In this document: piece by piece, positions 10,606 to 23,800 of the stretch
How positions within the stretch are numbered: the stretch's first letter is position 1
Layout: each line of letters opens with the position of its first letter
From: Biomphalaria glabrata
Taxonomy: Eukaryota; Mollusca; Gastropoda; Planorbidae
Length of the DNA stretch: 64,000 nt
NCBI RefSeq assembly: GCF_947242115.1
Contig: NC_074713.1
Location: 11,848,001-11,912,000, forward strand
Direction: 5' to 3'
The notes under the pieces: generated by a model
Database searches by the model: none
What the model was told of the DNA's origin: nothing
Seen by the model: the letters and a program-made list of their open reading frames with translations, nothing else
Made by a program: the position numbers and the translations under genes

Positions 10606-12389
10606 CAAATAAACTCACAAATTGGACTTAAAAAATTATCTTCCTTGCAATTATTTATGTTATTATAAACCGATCTTTACTCTGGCTAAGAATCAGTTCA
10701 ACAAGATGAGTCATGCCGCTATGGGGCGGCGGGGGGCGGAGGGTGGATGGTTATCAGTGATTGCGGAAGAGATCGTATCACTGGATAGCGTGATACTAAG
10801 ATGTTTGTCGCCATCTTTATTGCCTGTAATATCCAATGTTATGTTCATACGCTGTTGTTGTTGTTTCAAACGTAGTCGAAAGCTTTGACCAACTGTGTTA
10901 TGGGGAATGTGCTGGTTTGATGTTTATTGCATTACAGCTGAGTATAAGGAGTTGGACTTAGGTGGCGAAGTTTTCAAAAGAAAAGGATAATAAATATATC
11001 TTCGCCTGTTTGTTTTTTTAATTCATAGTAAAAGATATTTTTATTTACTTGCAAAAAAAAAATAATAAAATATAAAAAAAGTAAGTTAGAAAAAAAAGTA
11101 ATGAAGCCATTTTGAGTATATTTTCTTACTTCATTTACAGCATAAACAAATCTGTTCTAGTATAATTTACGTTCACTTAGTTCTTTGTCACTTTGTTAGG
11201 CTGATAAGCTACTCATTTCAATATCTTTGTCTCAACTGTTGGGTCCTCTCTTCTAATATTCTAATATATCTAGAATTCAACTGTCAACTGGTCCACTTCT
11301 GTACACCTTCCATTGCTAGCTCCTTGCAAAGGACAATCATAATTACAAATGTGAACGCTACAGTTTTAAATTGGTGACAGAGGGTAACCAAGGGAGCCTT
11401 GGAAACAACGCATTAACAATGCAACGGTGTCAAGAGTCCGTGTGTTGGATTTCAGATAAGTTCCGGCAGCCCAGTCCAAATTCCAAACAAGAAGCCACAC
11501 GGTTTCACTAGGAGGCCGCCATAAAGCGAGACCAATCTTCCTAGAAGGCCTGAACACTGACCTGCTACGTAGCAACCTGTGGGCAGTGGAGACCAATAGC
11601 TCGTTGCCACGTCACAGGTCTGTACTTCACCACAAGTACAATTTCTTTCCCTTGTTATCAAACAAAAATAATTACCGATAGTTAATTAGCTAATTGGTTT
11701 TTTTTTATTCTTTTCTGTCAGGTGCAAGAAATAATTGTGCAAAATTTCAACTTGATCCAAGATCCAAAATATACAAAACAAACAGACAGATAGACAGACA
11801 GACAGTGTGAGTTCATATAAGCTTTGTAAAAATTGGTTACAACTAAGCACACACAATGAATCGCATTGAGTTATAAAAGTGTCTGACAACAGAGTGCAGA
11901 GATGTACACGAAACCTTGGTCTAGTTCACACAATGTTTTTGTCTTCTTCCCTTTGAGATTAGGGTTCAACACAGGTGATTGTTCTTCAAGATTCTCAGAA
12001 CTAGTCTTTGACATCTGACAACAGCTTACGTCTGCTGTAGATTACCAAAGCAATGGGTTATCTTCCCATGTTAGGTCATTGGCAAGATTCATGTTCGTAT
12101 TTAGGGCGTGTACAGATGTGCGGATTTGTGTGACAGGTGTAATAAAAGAAAGACGTTCTTTCACTAGTGATTTGACTTGCAAGGATATAGAGAATATAGA
12201 GCTATGGTCTGGACATTTACAGCCTACACTTAGTCACAAAATATGTAAGTGAAAGATAATTGCTTTTCGTGATAGATTAACAATTGTGAGCATAGGAAAG
12301 AAATAATAGAATGTGATGTTTTTTTCAAACAGTATCCTAGAAGATAGACACAATTTAACAATAAACAGATGCAATCTGTCTCGACCATA
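10606..12389. other. Intergenic interval with two repeat fragments
   Basis: No gene is supported. The block 11530-11640 is a copy of the sequence at 40750-40840 (shared AGGCCTGAACACTGACCTGC and GACCAATAGCTCGTTGCCAC). The block 11700-11880 is a reverse-oriented fragment of dispersed family A, with the GACAGACAGACAGT run and a TATAAGCTTTG end. Confidence 0.6.
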
Positions 12390-12397
12390 GTCTACAT

Positions 12398-14212
12398 CAG
12401 TGTTTCTCAAACTGTGTGCCGCCGAAGATTTGCTGGTGTGCCGCGGGAGTTTTCAGAACGCCATACGTGCAGCGTTGCACAGGTCTGTCTACTATTAAAT
12501 GTTTATTTTACGTCGAGATGCCATCCCCACTTACAACGACCAGTAATAGTAGTGGATCGCTCCATAGTGACGGAAAGGGGTGTTACCTATTCAGGTTATG
12601 GAATTGTCCACTATATATATATGATTATAATGACTAAAATGTTGGCCGCCTTAGCAGACGCACAGCAGTTCTTGAATTGGTAACGATAATAATTAGCGAT
12701 GTGTTTCATGTAAATTGGTTAGGTGTATGCTAATAATAACAAATCATCAATAAGCGTTATTCATTGTTATCCATGGAGAAATACGTTAGCAAGAATGAAA
12801 CTACGAAAGCGTTAAATGAAAAGCAAGGAACCAAACGAAGGTACAAAGAAGATTGTATCGGATATGGTTTCATATCTTCTAGACCTGAAGATGCTCCATT
12901 GCCATTCTGTCTGATCTGCAATGCAACTCTGTCGAATGAGGCGCTTGTTCCAAGCAAATTGAAGAGACATTTGGGAACATAACATCGAGCTGTAAAAGCA
13001 CAACTGAAGGAATACTTGGAAAACATCAGGGCTCAACAAACTAAACAAGCTAAGAAACATACGAACTACCTAAAGCTGCCAGAAAAGGGATTGATTGCAA
13101 GTTATAAGGTTGCTCAGTTATTAGCAAAACGCAAGAAAGCACACACAGAGGCTGAATCAGAAGCTCTTTACCGAAAGATTTGATGTCTGTTCTGGATCAA
13201 GTGATTGAAGATGTAAATTTCATAAAATCTCGACCGCTTGCATCCCGACTTTTCTCAGAGCTTTGTGAAGCAATGGATTCAGACTACAAATGTCTCCTGT
13301 ATCACACCAACGTTCGTTGGCTCTCCAGGGGAAAACTGTTAAAGCGTGTCGTCTAACTCAAGGCTGAGCTGATTTCATTCTTGGAGGCTGAAAAAAAAAA
13401 AAGACTTCGGATTTCTATTCATGACAAGATCTGGTGGGTTATGGTGACATTTCTCTCTGATTTATTTGACAAATTAAATTCATTGAATTTAAGTCTTCAA
13501 TGACCATAGGAAACCATCATCACTGCATCCTCAAAACTGAAAGTCATTTGGTGAAAAATTGTCTTTGTGGCAAAGTAAGATCGCAAAAGGTGTCTTTCTC
13601 CTACTTACAATGAATGTGCTTCAAAAAAAGAAATCACCCCCGAAATTCTGCACACTTTGACACACTTGCAGTCTGCATTACAGCATTACTTCCCAACAGT
13701 TGGAAGTAATGAATATGGATGGGTCAGCTCTCCATTTGGAAACAATGAAGCTGCAAATCTTACAACTGAAGAAGCAGAGCAGCTTATTGATTTAAAAACG
13801 ATGCAGTTCTTAAGTCAAGTTATGCTGAGAAAAGCCTGAAAGTGTTTTGGATTTCAATCAACAAGTTATATCCTGCAATCAGTTTAAAAGCAATCAAAAT
13901 AATTCTTCCATTTGCAACTTCATGGTTTTGTCAGTTTGGATTTTAAGTACTGATTGAAATCAAGTCTGAGAAAAGAGAGAGACTTCTTACAATAGACGAT
14001 GAAATGCGAGTTTATTGTTGACTTTGGAGCCTCGATTAGATCGCATTTGATCTCGAAAACAGGCACACACTTCACATTAAATGTAATACTTAAAAACAGG
14101 TAAAATCTGTTGTTCTTTTTATTATAAAACAACTATTGCTCTTTGTGGTGTGCCGCGAAATTTTTCTAGTTTTTTTACTGTGCCGCCAGACAAAAAAGTT
14201 TGAGAAACACTG
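12398..14212 (+). mobile_element. Broken hAT transposon, ZBED5/SCAND3-like transposase remnants
   Basis: The ends are CAGTGTTTCTCAAACT and AGTTTGAGAAACACTG, perfect inverted repeats of 16 bp, flanked by a perfect 8-bp duplication GTCTACAT at 12390-12397 and 14213-14220. Inside, from 12773, the frame gives a BED-type zinc finger (FCLICNATLSNEALVPSKLKR). Separate pieces of an hAT transposase follow: a region with DQVIEDVNFIKSRPLASRL and TNVRWLSRG near 13195-13340, and the C-terminal part with LQHYFPTVGSNEYGWV near 13670-13840. Stops and frame changes separate the pieces (for example a TAA just after RHLGT), and at about 1.8 kb the copy is shorter than autonomous relatives, so it is inactive. 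The intact ends and duplications show that it was once a single insertion. Confidence 0.93.
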
Positions 14213-14220
14213 GTCTACAT

Positions 14221-14534
14221 GGTCTAGACTAAAAGTTGGCAAAAATATATCAAAAATAGATTTTTCGAACTTAGATAAGATATATATATCATATAGATCT
14301 AGATTTTTTAAAGTGGTTTCAATCTGCCCAAAATTATGGGATTATTCGCAGAATGTACAATAAAATTTATATGCCTTAAATTAATAATAATAATATAGAA
14401 TCTACGTCTTGTAAACTCTTATCCTGCTAAGGAAAGTCAAACACAATTTATATCTTCTAGGGCCTATAAACAAATGTTTGTTGCAACTAATAACAATTAA
14501 GAATCAATAAATGGTTCATTCAATGTTAGAATTT
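14221..14534. other. No recognisable feature
   Basis: AT-rich, with AGATCT motifs and short ATA repeats only. Confidence 0.4.
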
Positions 14535-14800
14535 GTAGTTTTTATTTTTTTTTATCGAAACTTTAAGACTAAGACTAAGACTGCTTTATTGATCCTTAAG
14601 GAAATTTGTTGTGATTACAAGGACTCTTTTTTCTCATATATAGAGAGCACAACAGAAAAATACACATAAATACAACAGACACAACATAAAGAGTTCATTC
14701 GGCGACTACACACAGGTATCTTGGTGCATTTCATGTTCCCTGATCAATGAGTGGCGGTGATAGAGTCTGACCGAGTGAGGTAGGAACGAGTTTTTGTACC
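14535..14800 (-). mobile_element. LINE 3'-end fragment
   Basis: Read on the plus strand, AAGACTAAGACTAAGACTG then CTTTATTGATCCTTAAGG, AAATTTGTTGTGATTACAAGG and further GC-richer sequence (GTGGCGGTGATAGAGTCTG) resemble the inverted 3' end of CR1/L2-type LINEs, with a short ACT/AAG repeat tail. No coding part remains. Family assignment rests on remembered consensus. Confidence 0.5.
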
Positions 14801-15149
14801 GCTCCGTTCTTGTTTTAGAAATTAAAAAAAATATATATTTGAAAATAGCATTTACTAAATTGTGTAAAAGATCGTCGCTAATGTTTAAGATAAGGAAGTT
14901 ATTATTTAAACTTTTTTTTTTGTATCAGAGTCCTGTACACCCTCCTTGGGTACATTCAGTATGCGGTTTGGTCATTTCATTAACGTGGATTGTGCTTCAT
15001 TGATCACTGACTAATTTTCAAACATAGATCTTCCATTCAGCTTAGAGGATGAAGAATTGATCTGATTGTAGGTTGAGCCACATCGATTTAATGTCATGCT
15101 TGTGTACTTTAAGATGGTAAATAGCAACAATATGACCTTGATCACCATA

Positions 15150-15306
15150 CGCAGTGGCGTAGCTTGTCGGTAAAGGGGTCTAGAGTTTAGGGGCTCGTTG
15201 ACTTCAAACCCTATATTGCATCGCAAACTGATTACAAAACAAAAAAAGTTTTTTTTTGTAATGGAATAGAGGCTTAACTAATTATTCAAACATCTTCATT
15301 CCTAAA
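15150..15306 (+). mobile_element. Isolated terminal repeat of a CAGTGGCGTAG-type DNA element
   Basis: The sequence CAGTGGCGTAGCTTGTCGG starts a block ending in ordinary AT-rich DNA. The same type of end occurs reversed at 17950 (CAACGCCACTG) and at about 47984 (CTACGCCCCTG). No partner end is visible for this copy, so it is a fragment. Confidence 0.4.
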
Positions 15307-15416
15307 TACACATTTATGACTAGATACATCTCTTAAACACATGTATATGACTAGACACATCTCTTAAACACATGTATATGACTAGACACATCTCTTAAAC
15401 ACATGTATATGGCTAC
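15307..15416. repeat. 31-bp tandem repeat, about 3.5 copies
   Basis: The unit contains CATCTCTTAAACACATG and TATATGACTAGACA and repeats head to tail with one or two substitutions. Confidence 0.9.
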
Positions 15417-15423
15417 AAGAAAT

Positions 15424-15640
15424 TTTCAGTTTTTAGCGGCTCCCGAAAGGGGAAAAGACGCTATTAGTTTTGTATGGCCTGTCTATCCGTACGTCGCTCC
15501 GTCCCGTTTAGATCTCAGAAACTAGAAGAGAAAATGAAAATCGGACATCATGATATTTTAGATCATTCAAAGTTCTGGTGCAACGGCTACCTTTTTCTTT
15601 TCTGAAAGCGGAAAATCTAATTTTTTAAATCACTTATGTA
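15424..15640. repeat. Probable dispersed repeat
   Basis: A GC-richer block (GCGGCTCCCGAAAGGGG, GTCGCTCCGTCCCG, CAACGGCTACC) stands in AT-rich surroundings. No protein frame is present. A second copy was not found in the window, so repeat status is inference from composition. Confidence 0.35.
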
Positions 15641-16179
15641 AGCAGTTTTTTTTAAATAAAAAATGCACCACTTTTACAACTATTCACTATTAATAGTAAC
15701 AAACACTGGAAACTATTTAGTAGGGGAGATAATCATTTACCATTTTTTATACACATTTATGAAAATGGTTTTAGATTTTTAGTCAAAAAATTGTATTGCC
15801 AAGTTATGGAAGTTCTGTCATATTAAATACTACATTTACAAAAAAAAAATGTAAATTTTTTAGAAAGAGAAAAAATCTATTTACTATGCAAATAAGTTGG
15901 ACATAATTTAAAACAACAATTAATAAGTAGTTTAACATATTATAGCGTAAACGACAAATTACAAAATCATAACATATCTGTCAATCTTCTCTCTCCATTT
16001 TTCTCTGTCATTTGTCTTTGATAGAATTTCTTTCTGATGTTCTATCTGAAAATATTGAAACCTGCCTTTTTACCTGCCTGGGTGGACCACTTCATGGGCC
16101 GATTTAGAGTTTGTGTTTCCGTTCGGCAAATGCAATAAACAAATTTTAAAATATCATTAATTTTTATATTCCAGAAATA

Positions 16180-16284
16180 TTTAATTTATCTTACGGACTA
16201 GGTACGTTCCTTCGTAGTTCCACTATACATGTGTTTATCTAGTCAAGCATGTTAATTACAGACTTAAAATCTGCAAAGCCGTAG
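16180..16284 (-). mobile_element. LINE family X 3'-end fragment
   Basis: The run GTGTTTATCTAGTCAAGC then ATGTTAATTACAGACTTAAA is the decayed reverse complement of the 3' coding end and UTR seen in the better copy at 38280-38770 (FKSLVNMHD region). Confidence 0.55.
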
Positions 16285-16456
16285 GTTTTTATGCTTTTCT
16301 TTATCTTTGTGTCTATCAGAGCATTTTTCATTGGTTTGCGTTTTCTTTATGGTATAGTGTTTCGTGTATTGTTTTTATGCTTTTCTTTATCTTTGAGTCT
16401 ATCAGAGCATTTTTCATTGGTTTGCGTTTTCTTTATGGTATAGTGTTTCGTGTATT
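16285..16456. repeat. 86-bp tandem duplication
   Basis: Positions 16285-16370 and 16371-16456 are two adjacent copies that differ at one base (GTGTCTA versus GAGTCTA). The near-identity implies a recent duplication. It ends about 335 bp before the start codon of the TMEM179-like gene, so it may lie in its promoter or leader. Confidence 0.95.
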
Positions 16457-16791
16457 ATTGTTACTTTACTTAAATGAAAAGATTTTACAATAGCATGTAA
16501 AGACATCTGAATTTTTTTTTCATAATGAGGAAGCGTCAGCAGATTATATAAAGATTAGATGAATTAAGATCTATTACATTTTGTTTTACTTTTATTTTCA
16601 GAGCAGCAGACTAAAAGAATGTAAAGCGCTTCTCAAATAGAACCAAGTACCATCAGACAGACAAAATGTATCAACAATGTTCTACCATATCCCTGGACAG
16701 AAATTTGTGTGTGTCTTGTAGATAAATAGCTGCTCGACAAAAGCTCGAGAACACTTGATTCACTTGTTTTAACCAAAGAAAACCCACAAGT

Positions 16792-17771
16792 ATGAAACCT
16801 TTGTTGGAGATATTAAAACACTACTACATTCAAAAGATTCTAATTTATGGATTTACCTTCCTCTGCAGTTTTCTAGTCATTGTACCATTAGGGGATTTGA
16901 AGGTAAGTCACTCGAATTATTATACACAAGTTTGGATACACTCCCCTAATCTCAAGATAACATAAAGAACGCCAGAACAACCCAACATAGAGCCGTGAGA
17001 TTTATAGAAAACAAATTAGTTACGTGTAACGTGAGTATCACCATTAGTAAAATCACTAAAAGTTAGAGACACTTCAGGAAAGAAGACTAAAATGTAAAGT
17101 ATTTATAATACACAAAAACAACAACACTGAACCATAACTTTCAAATACAAAACATAATCTGTTAATAATAATGGCAATGTCTTCGATTCCGAACATTGAG
17201 GATGAGTGTTGTGTTTCACATTACTACGCAAACCCAGTTGCGACCTACATATTTTTCCGCATCTAGAGCAGACAAAGCTGTTGTCCACCGGAAGTCTACT
17301 TAAGTTTTCTTGTCGTATTATGCTAGGACAAATTTATAGGCGTGCTCAATCTTCCATGGTGTCAATAGAGCGTGAGTTGCTTGAATCAGCCATGAAAATC
17401 AATGACTCTGCAGAGTTTTAGGCTCACATGCACTACTAGATTAACAAACGGGTAAGATTAGGACTTAATCATCATCTCTTTTTAAGGGAACCTCTTTAAA
17501 TAAAAACAAAATTAGATAAGATATATTAAGATTTAGCTTAGCAAACTAACAAGATTGCTTAATTATATTTATCATCTTTAGGATATTGGAAATGTTAACT
17601 CATTATTTAACAAATCATCGATGATTAAGGCGTTTCTACAGCTGGTGTCACGCTGTGCGATTAGCTGATGGTGTCACACGCATCATCTTTTCCCAAAATA
17701 CAATTTTTTCGATAAAAACTTTTTTTAAAGGTAAAAAGTCCAAACTACATTCATTAATGGAATATAACTGT

Positions 17772-17849
<78 letters not shown>

Positions 17850-20800
17850 TTATATTTTAATTTCCCTGTTTCTCTGACATTTAATCACATAGCTGTCACC
17901 TCCCTGATAGGTGTCACCCTGTGCGTGCTCTACTCTAGCAACGCCACTGCATATAATTACATGTTCAGGAAACTATTTTAAAAGATTTATTACATTTAAA
18001 GGCAGATGCGGAGATTTGGAGAGTGGTGATAAAAGGTCTTGTAACAGTTGAATAAAAGAGACCTAATTTTAAGGTGAACAGATTTTTTTTTTGGGGGGGG
18101 GGGGGGAGATTGATTTCAATGATGACTGAAATAATGTTTACTAAAATGAAATAAAAGAATGTCATCTAAGAGGAAGGTGATACGTTTTTCTACAGTTTAC
18201 TTTTACCAACTCATCTATTAAATAGTCCTCACCTGCTGTAACCTGGGCAATTATAACAAGCAGAATATGAAAAATACATTTAATAAAAGCTCATATAAGG
18301 GAAAACACAGCATAATCACTGTCATGTCTAAATAGTGTATGTTTTATCCCCTCTTTTCAATATAAAACAAAATTAATTAATTAACACCAATTGAATAAAT
18401 GATTGGTTAATGTGTTAGTGATTGGTGAATTCTTTTTGTGAAAAATACGAATGTGAGCCAAGAATAAAAAGTGAGAGAAAAAAATCGTTAAATCCATCCT
18501 GACAGACAGATAGACGGAATGAATTGATATAAGCTTTGCAAAAATGGTAAAGAAATTATGTGAGATTTTCACAAGCTTTTCTCGATTCCTATTTCTCCTC
18601 TATCCATTCTGTCCTCTATCCAGTCTGTGCTCTATCCAATCTGTCCTCTATCCAGTTCGTAATCTATTCAGTCTGCCCTCTATTCAGTCCATGCTTTATC
18701 CAGTCTGTTCTCTATCGAGTCTGTTCTCTATTGAGTCTGTTCTCTATCGAGTATGTGCTCTATCCATTCTGTCCTCTATCCAGTTCGTATTCTATTCAGT
18801 CTGCCCTCTATTCAGTCCATGCTTTATCCAGTGTCTCCTCTATCGAGTCTGTTCTCTATTGAGTCTGTTCTCTATCGAGTCTGTCCTCTATCCAGTCTGT
18901 TCTCTATCGAGTATGTGCTCTATCCATTCTGTCCTCTATCCAGTTCGTATTCTATTCAGTCTGCCCTCTATTCAGTCCATGCTTTATCCAGTGTCTCCTC
19001 TATCGAGTCTGTTCTCTATTGAGTCTGTTCTCTATCGAGTCTGTCCTCTATCCAGTCTGTTCTCTATCCAGTCTGTCCTCTATCCAGTCTGTCCTGACAC
19101 TTTTTGTGGTATTTTCATGCTTTTGTCATTGCAACGTTTCTGGAACCTCTGGCAATAAAATATAGCTTTAAAAAAAATACAAAATATAGCTTAAAATACA
19201 AAATATAGCTAAAAATACAAAATATAGCTAAAAATACAAAATGTAGCTAAAAATACAAAATGTAGCTAAAAGAATACAAAAGATAGCTAAAACATTTCTT
19301 AGAACTTTTGTTGTAAGAAGATCTGTTTCAATTCGTAAAGACGCTATTAAGAGAACCGCTTATTGACAATGTGCTTATTGTGTTTTCTGCCTTGTTTCGG
19401 TTGATGCTGGTAACACGCCAGCGTCATTGGCGCGATTGCGTTTCTTGGAAAGGTGCTCCTCAAATTATCTCATTCATAGATTCGGAATGTAGTAGTTTTA
19501 GTGGTTAAAATACTGCGTAAGCCTACCGTCCTACAGGAGGCTTGAGCTAGGACGTAATAATCTTCCTTTCTATAGGAACGTCCGAAACGAAAAGTCAGAC
19601 GTCATTTTTTTTTACAAAGCTTATATCAAATATCAAGTCACTGTCTGTCTGGTAAAATGTTTGTACACGTTATTTTTCCGACATCCAATCTCGGATCAAG
19701 CTGAAATTTTGCACTATTATTTCTTTTACCTGACAACACAAGAATCAATAAAATAAAATTAACCAGTTAGTTAATTAACTATTGGTAATTAATTATTTTG
19801 TTTGGTAACTCGAACATGACTGAGGTGGTGGTATAAGCTGAATTAGTTCACTTTATAGGTCGCCGCTTTTAAGTAGGTTTCAAACAAATAATAGATAATT
19901 AGATAATTTTCTATTGTCATACAAACCTCACTAGCAGAATGGATAGAATGTCAGTTTGATGAGGCTGGATTCATGAGTTCCCTTTATTTTTTTTATTTTT
20001 TATTTTTTTTTACAAATGGTTTAAAAAAACAAGATTACGGTAAAATTAACTGAGATATCCCTCCTCCCCCCCCCCCCTCCTTCCCCAATTATCCGAACTG
20101 GTCCAGAGAAGGATCAGAGTTTATTGAGATAGCTAATAGCATGAAGCATGAAATTGCGCTAATTAAAAACAATTAGTAAAAAAATATTTCTAATCGCTCA
20201 GATTTATAGTTGTTAGTCTTGATCTATAATTACGTGGCTGATCCAATCTAATTGATGCAATTACACTTCGTATCAGCTTTATTTAAAAGAAAAATATGTT
20301 TTTCTTGTGGTTGTTTTTGGTGTGTAAATATCGCTTAGTTTATAATATTAGGGAGAAAAAACTTTTGCACAAAAACATCTTTATTATTATTTCCATTGAA
20401 AACAAATACTGTCTGGGGAAAAGTCACTGAAGTAGTCAGTAATCCCCAAGTTGAGAACAATTGAATCACGCAGTGTCAACATTAATTATTGATTTATGGC
20501 AGGAAGATAGAAAGTAAACGAAGGCGTTGTCTATTTAGCAGTGGCCATCTTTGAGTTCGCCTGATGCATAGTGGCTGCTGACCTGCAGTATACCAAATGA
20601 TGAGCTTAATTCAGGAATGTAGTTGGCCAGGTAATAAAAGAGAGACGCGCCGAACTGCCAGACTCCCCAATTTCACCAGGCATTCTCAAAATGTTTTGAA
20701 TTGGACAGAAAGTCAAAGTCATTGTTTCAATTCGAAAGTAAATAAAGATAAAGTTTAAAAGAAAAAAAAAATGTTTCCCTCCCCTTCCCTGAAAGACAAA

Positions 20801-23800
20801 ATAAATGGAACTACGCCAATAGTTTTATGGCACGAACTGTCTTTAAATTCATTATAGTTAATAAAGTTTACCTTTATAAGTCTAGTCACTATTGTGCAAT
20901 GTTATCTTATCTTATCTTATAAAATACAGACGTAACTTCAAAAAAGAAGATGACTACGTCTTACGTGTGTCCCTAAATCAATCTAGTCATGCATGTTAAT
21001 CAATGACTTAAATGCTGCCAAGTTATTGGTTTTCATGGCTGACTCGGGCAACCCATTCCTTGCTCTAATAGCGTTAGGGAAGAAGGAGCATTTGTAGGAA
21101 TTTGTATTGGCATATTACACTGAGATGCCAGTCAAAATTGCCAAAATAACGAATGCTTAACTGTTGGACATGTAGACCTCTATAGACTGTTTAGACTTTA
21201 TTTTGTCAGACTTGTTGAATTAACCACTGACTTGATAGCCAGATTTTTCCTCAACTGTAATTTCACGTGAAAAATGAAAAATGGCATTATCACGAGATTA
21301 TTTTGTGGGCCTGTAGTAGGAAAGTATTTCTAGTCTTGTATCGCAATGCGTAAGCTACTAAAGAGTTCTGAAAGGATAGGCTATGTTCCTGCCCATACGA
21401 TGCGCACACACACACACACACACACACACAAACATACATATATGGTGTTGTCTGTGCAAGACTGTCACAAAAATTGCATAGGTTAAGTAACGTTTTGTGA
21501 ATTAAACTGCAAGTAACAAAAAATAGATCTAACATTTTTTAGCTTTTTTTTTGTTGTTGTTGTCATAGCTATTGTGAATTTTCCTGACCAATACCTAATT
21601 CTAGCGAAATATTTTGAGGGCCTCCAAAGGTGTAGTTGTCGTATAAGTTGAGACTCGGACTCTTCAAAAGCTCCTTTCCATCGGTCTGTTTGAACAATTG
21701 TTCTGTCTAAAAGGAATCCAAGCAAATGCAAATTTGTTGCACCTTTGATGCCAGGTGATGGAACCCCGAGACACTTAGGACTAGAGGCGAGGTCCAAAGT
21801 AAACTCCTAAATGGATTTTTTTTTTTTATTTTGCCAAAACGATATAAGAAACCTATAAGGTTAAGGGCCTTTACATTTTGCGTGCCATGTTTCTTCAGAG
21901 TCGTGGGGGAGACCTTCGAATAGATAATAACAAAAGCAATAAAGGTAGAGTCACGGACTGAGGCCTAGCCATCAACAAAGTAGCATATAAGTTGTCTAAG
22001 CTAAGCTCACATCCGAAGTACATAGATTTTCCCATTTCTCTTTCTTCAAAATGATTGAAACAATCACTGGAACCATTTTTTGAGGGTACTCATTAAGCTA
22101 TAGTTTGTGTTGCCTATAGACTCAGCACTGGCTTGACCGAACGCGAATTTTAACCTTTTTTTTTTTTCCTCGCATAAATAAATAATTTATAGCTTTTGAT
22201 TTTATATAGCGCTACTTTCATGCTTATAGCATGCTCAGAGTCTCCCTAACCCAATCTCATTTGTGCACCAGTGGGGTGGGGGTATCTAGGAGAGGTTTTC
22301 CGCGCTGCCTTTAGGCGTTCAGTAAACACTGAGTCGGGTTTCGAACCTCGAGCCCCCTTCATAAGTAGCCAAGCCAAGTTCAAGCGTACTTAGCCTCTCG
22401 ACTACGCTTCCCACTCATCATCAACATTTCATTTCATGTAAGTTTCAAACCTGAGCTGTTACTGTTCAAAACCCGACAGTTGCATTGTTATGATGTTACG
22501 TAAGTTGTCCTCAGTCATTTTTTTCCCCTGTAAATGTGCATTTCATCCGCTCGAAATACATGAAATAGCTTGACGGCTCGAGCTCCACGGAACCGCTATA
22601 ATATGGTCACAGTGCTCTCCATGACCCACGAGCAGCAAGTGACCTCTCAATTTAGGAGCCTGTATTTCCAATGTTTACAATGCCTCAACAAAAAGTCTGG
22701 GGGCTACAAACGTTCTTGTCTTAACGATATTTTTAGAACTAGCATTAGCCTAAGATTTTAACCACAACAAGGAAATGTCTAGTAGAAAGAAGTTGTTTCG
22801 AAGTGCAGTGTAAATTTAGGACGATCTCATTAATTCATGTTTGTTGGCCAATAGAAAGATAGGTAGCAGCCTTCCTCACCCTCATACAATCTCTCACACA
22901 CACATACACAATACATTTGCTTGCAAAACACTTCCTATAAAGACATTATAATAAAAACATTCTGCTTTAAGCAACAACTAAAAAACTAAAACTTTTTTTT
23001 CTCTCTTAATTTTTAATAATAAAAGCAATGCATGTATGTTTTGGCCTTACAGCTCAGTCCCAGACATTTAGGCCTATATTTAGGTCTATGAGCTAAGTAT
23101 TTTCAGACCTAGAAACATCAAACTGACAAGATGAACATTTTCAAGTAACCAATTAAATATACTCGAAATCCTACAAAATTATCTTAATTATAAAACATTA
23201 AAGATTTGCATAGGTCTAAAAGAATTGCTTTGAAAAAAAAATAGTTTGAACGCTGGACCGTTTTGATGACAATCCGAAGCGCAAACCTTGCGCCACTAGG
23301 ACGCTGTTGCTGTCAAATAAGGGGAAAAAGGTATAGCTAACTTCTGAAATCTAAATAAAAAATCATTTAGAGAACTCATGTGTAAATATTATATAGCCTA
23401 CTAGGATATATCTATTTCTATATAGTCATAAATATTTGAAGCCGAAGAAAAGCCCTTGTAGAAGACAGGCGCCTCAGGCGTGAAGAAATCTTAGGCCCTA
23501 AATAGATTACCGGTGGACTATGGCTTTGTCTGCATCAGGTGTGGAAAATGTTTTCCTATTTTCTTATAAAATATAGACGTTATTTAAAAAAAAAAAGATG
23601 ATTACGTCCAACGATTTCTGCAGGACTCAACTGGGTTTACATAGTCATGAGAAACACTGCACACATCCATAATCTTTGGAATCGAAGACATTGCCCTTGT
23701 TTCCGTGTAACGTATTGATGTCTTATTTTCTCTGTACAGATTAAGTTCACTGATGAGCACTGTTCCAGATGTCTCCTGTACTCAGACTTTGACTTCAATG

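Noticed and set aside
17655-17981. 108-codon frame with a long Ile-Tyr repeat, and similar frames at 50196-50498 and 50194-50451
   Set aside because: Produced by (TA)n microsatellites.
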